Part shown: one piece after another, positions 4,596-5,003 of the stretch | Layout of the letters: every line of letters starts with the position of its first letter | Numbering within the stretch: the first letter of the stretch is position 1 | DNA from: an uncultured Zetaproteobacteria bacterium | GTDB taxonomy: Bacteria > Pseudomonadota > Zetaproteobacteria > Mariprofundales > Mariprofundaceae | DNA: 5,003 nt | Assembly (NCBI GenBank): GCA_913056285.1 | Contig: CAJXNE010000152.1 | Location: 1 to 5,003, forward strand | Direction of reading: 5' to 3' | Made by a program: the position numbers and the translations under genes | Notes under the pieces: generated by a model | What the model was told of the DNA's origin: nothing | Databases searched by the model: none | The model's input: the letters and a program-made list of their open reading frames with translations, nothing else

Positions 4596-5003
4596 ATGAG
4601 CCCAGTCGTCATGGCGATTACCGTGCTGTGTTTCTACATGCTGTTTTACCGTTTTTATGCCAAAGGTTTTTTGGCTCGAAAAATATTCGAGCTGGATGAT
4701 GGCGCACCCACGCCCGCGCATACCATGCGCGACGATGTCGATTATATCCCGACCAATAAATATGTACTGTTCGGTCATCACTTCGCCTCGATTGCCGGGC
4801 TGGCGCCGATGCTGGGCCCTGCGATTGCAGTCATCTGGGGCTGGGTGCCGGCTTTGTGCTGGGTGGTATTTGGTACATTACTGGTCGGAGCAGTGCATGA
4901 TTTCTCGGCACTGGTATTGTCCATCCGGCACAAAGGCCAAAGTATCGGCACGATCTCCCATGATGTGATCAGTCCGCGCACGCGCTTATTGTTTCTGCTG
5001 GTG
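4596..5003 (+). CDS. CstA-family carbon starvation protein / transporter, N-terminal part
   Basis: The first 136 residues of an integral inner-membrane transporter are present, and the frame is open at the right edge. E. coli CstA and its paralogue BtsT take up peptides and/or pyruvate. Diagnostic segments are DYIPTNKYVLFGHHFASIAG (49-68), followed by GPAIAVIWGWVP (74-85) and GAVHDFSALVLSIRHKGQSIG (98-118, of which HDF at 101-103 is the core). Hydrophobic stretches lie at about 4-18, 66-81 and 86-108, and a further one starts at 131. The start is secure: GGAGGG at 4583-4588 lies seven bases before the ATG. This is the strongest ribosome binding site in the window. Whether it is the long (about 700-residue) or a shorter form of the family cannot be told here, so no symbol is assigned. 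Confidence 0.93.
   Translation, partial: MSPVVMAITVLCFYMLFYRFYAKGFLARKIFELDDGAPTPAHTMRDDVDYIPTNKYVLFGHHFASIAGLAPMLGPAIAVIWGWVPALCWVVFGTLLVGAVHDFSALVLSIRHKGQSIGTISHDVISPRTRLLFLLV

Noticed and set aside
1..5003. An undescribed defence, toxin or biosynthetic system
   Set aside because: All protein-coding genes belong to well-known housekeeping families. The only unexplained structure is in the non-coding repeats, which are reported as such.

Overview
The window reads as chromosomal DNA of a mid-GC Gram-negative bacterium. The proteobacterial-type NadB, acylphosphatase, ferrochelatase (with the CQC segment near its active site) and CstA-family transporter suggest a proteobacterium. A betaproteobacterial, Nitrosomonadales-like origin is my best guess, but it rests on protein character only. 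Every recognisable gene is on the + strand.

Layout. Bases 1-54 are the 3' end of a group II intron: the 3' strand of domain V and all of domain VI, with a bulged branch-point A. Bases 55-299 hold no recognisable gene, apart from a possible sigma70 promoter. A small stand-alone Rieske [2Fe-2S] protein lies at 300-680. A repeat-bearing gap (681-1073) leads into nadB (L-aspartate oxidase, 1074-2663), which overlaps acyP (acylphosphatase, 2660-2932) by 4 bases. A second gap (2933-3438) is filled with nested repeats and has no gene. It is followed by hemH (ferrochelatase, 3439-4479), a short spacer with a degenerate heptamer tandem, and the first 136 codons of a CstA-family carbon-starvation/peptide-pyruvate transporter (4596 to the right edge).

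The genes are housekeeping: NAD biosynthesis (nadB), acyl-phosphate hydrolysis (acyP), the last step of protoheme synthesis (hemH), electron transfer or redox sensing (Rieske) and nutrient uptake (cstA-like). Only nadB-acyP looks like a tight operon. The other genes are separated by repeat-laden gaps and are probably transcribed independently.

The most unusual part is the intergenic DNA. Two repeat families are interleaved. One is a long imperfect palindrome built on CACGAATT/AATTCGTG units ('type II'). The other is a short, GC-rich, probably structured element running from AGAAGGTGA to CTCCCCTGGGGG ('type I'). Type I occurs four times, and its small stem is preserved while its sequence changes (TTGT/ACAA, TTGTG/CACAA, CCC/GGG, TCCCG/CGGGA). 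Each type I insertion lies inside or against an arm of a type II palindrome, so one non-coding element seems to have inserted repeatedly into another. I see no phage, defence, CRISPR or biosynthetic system.
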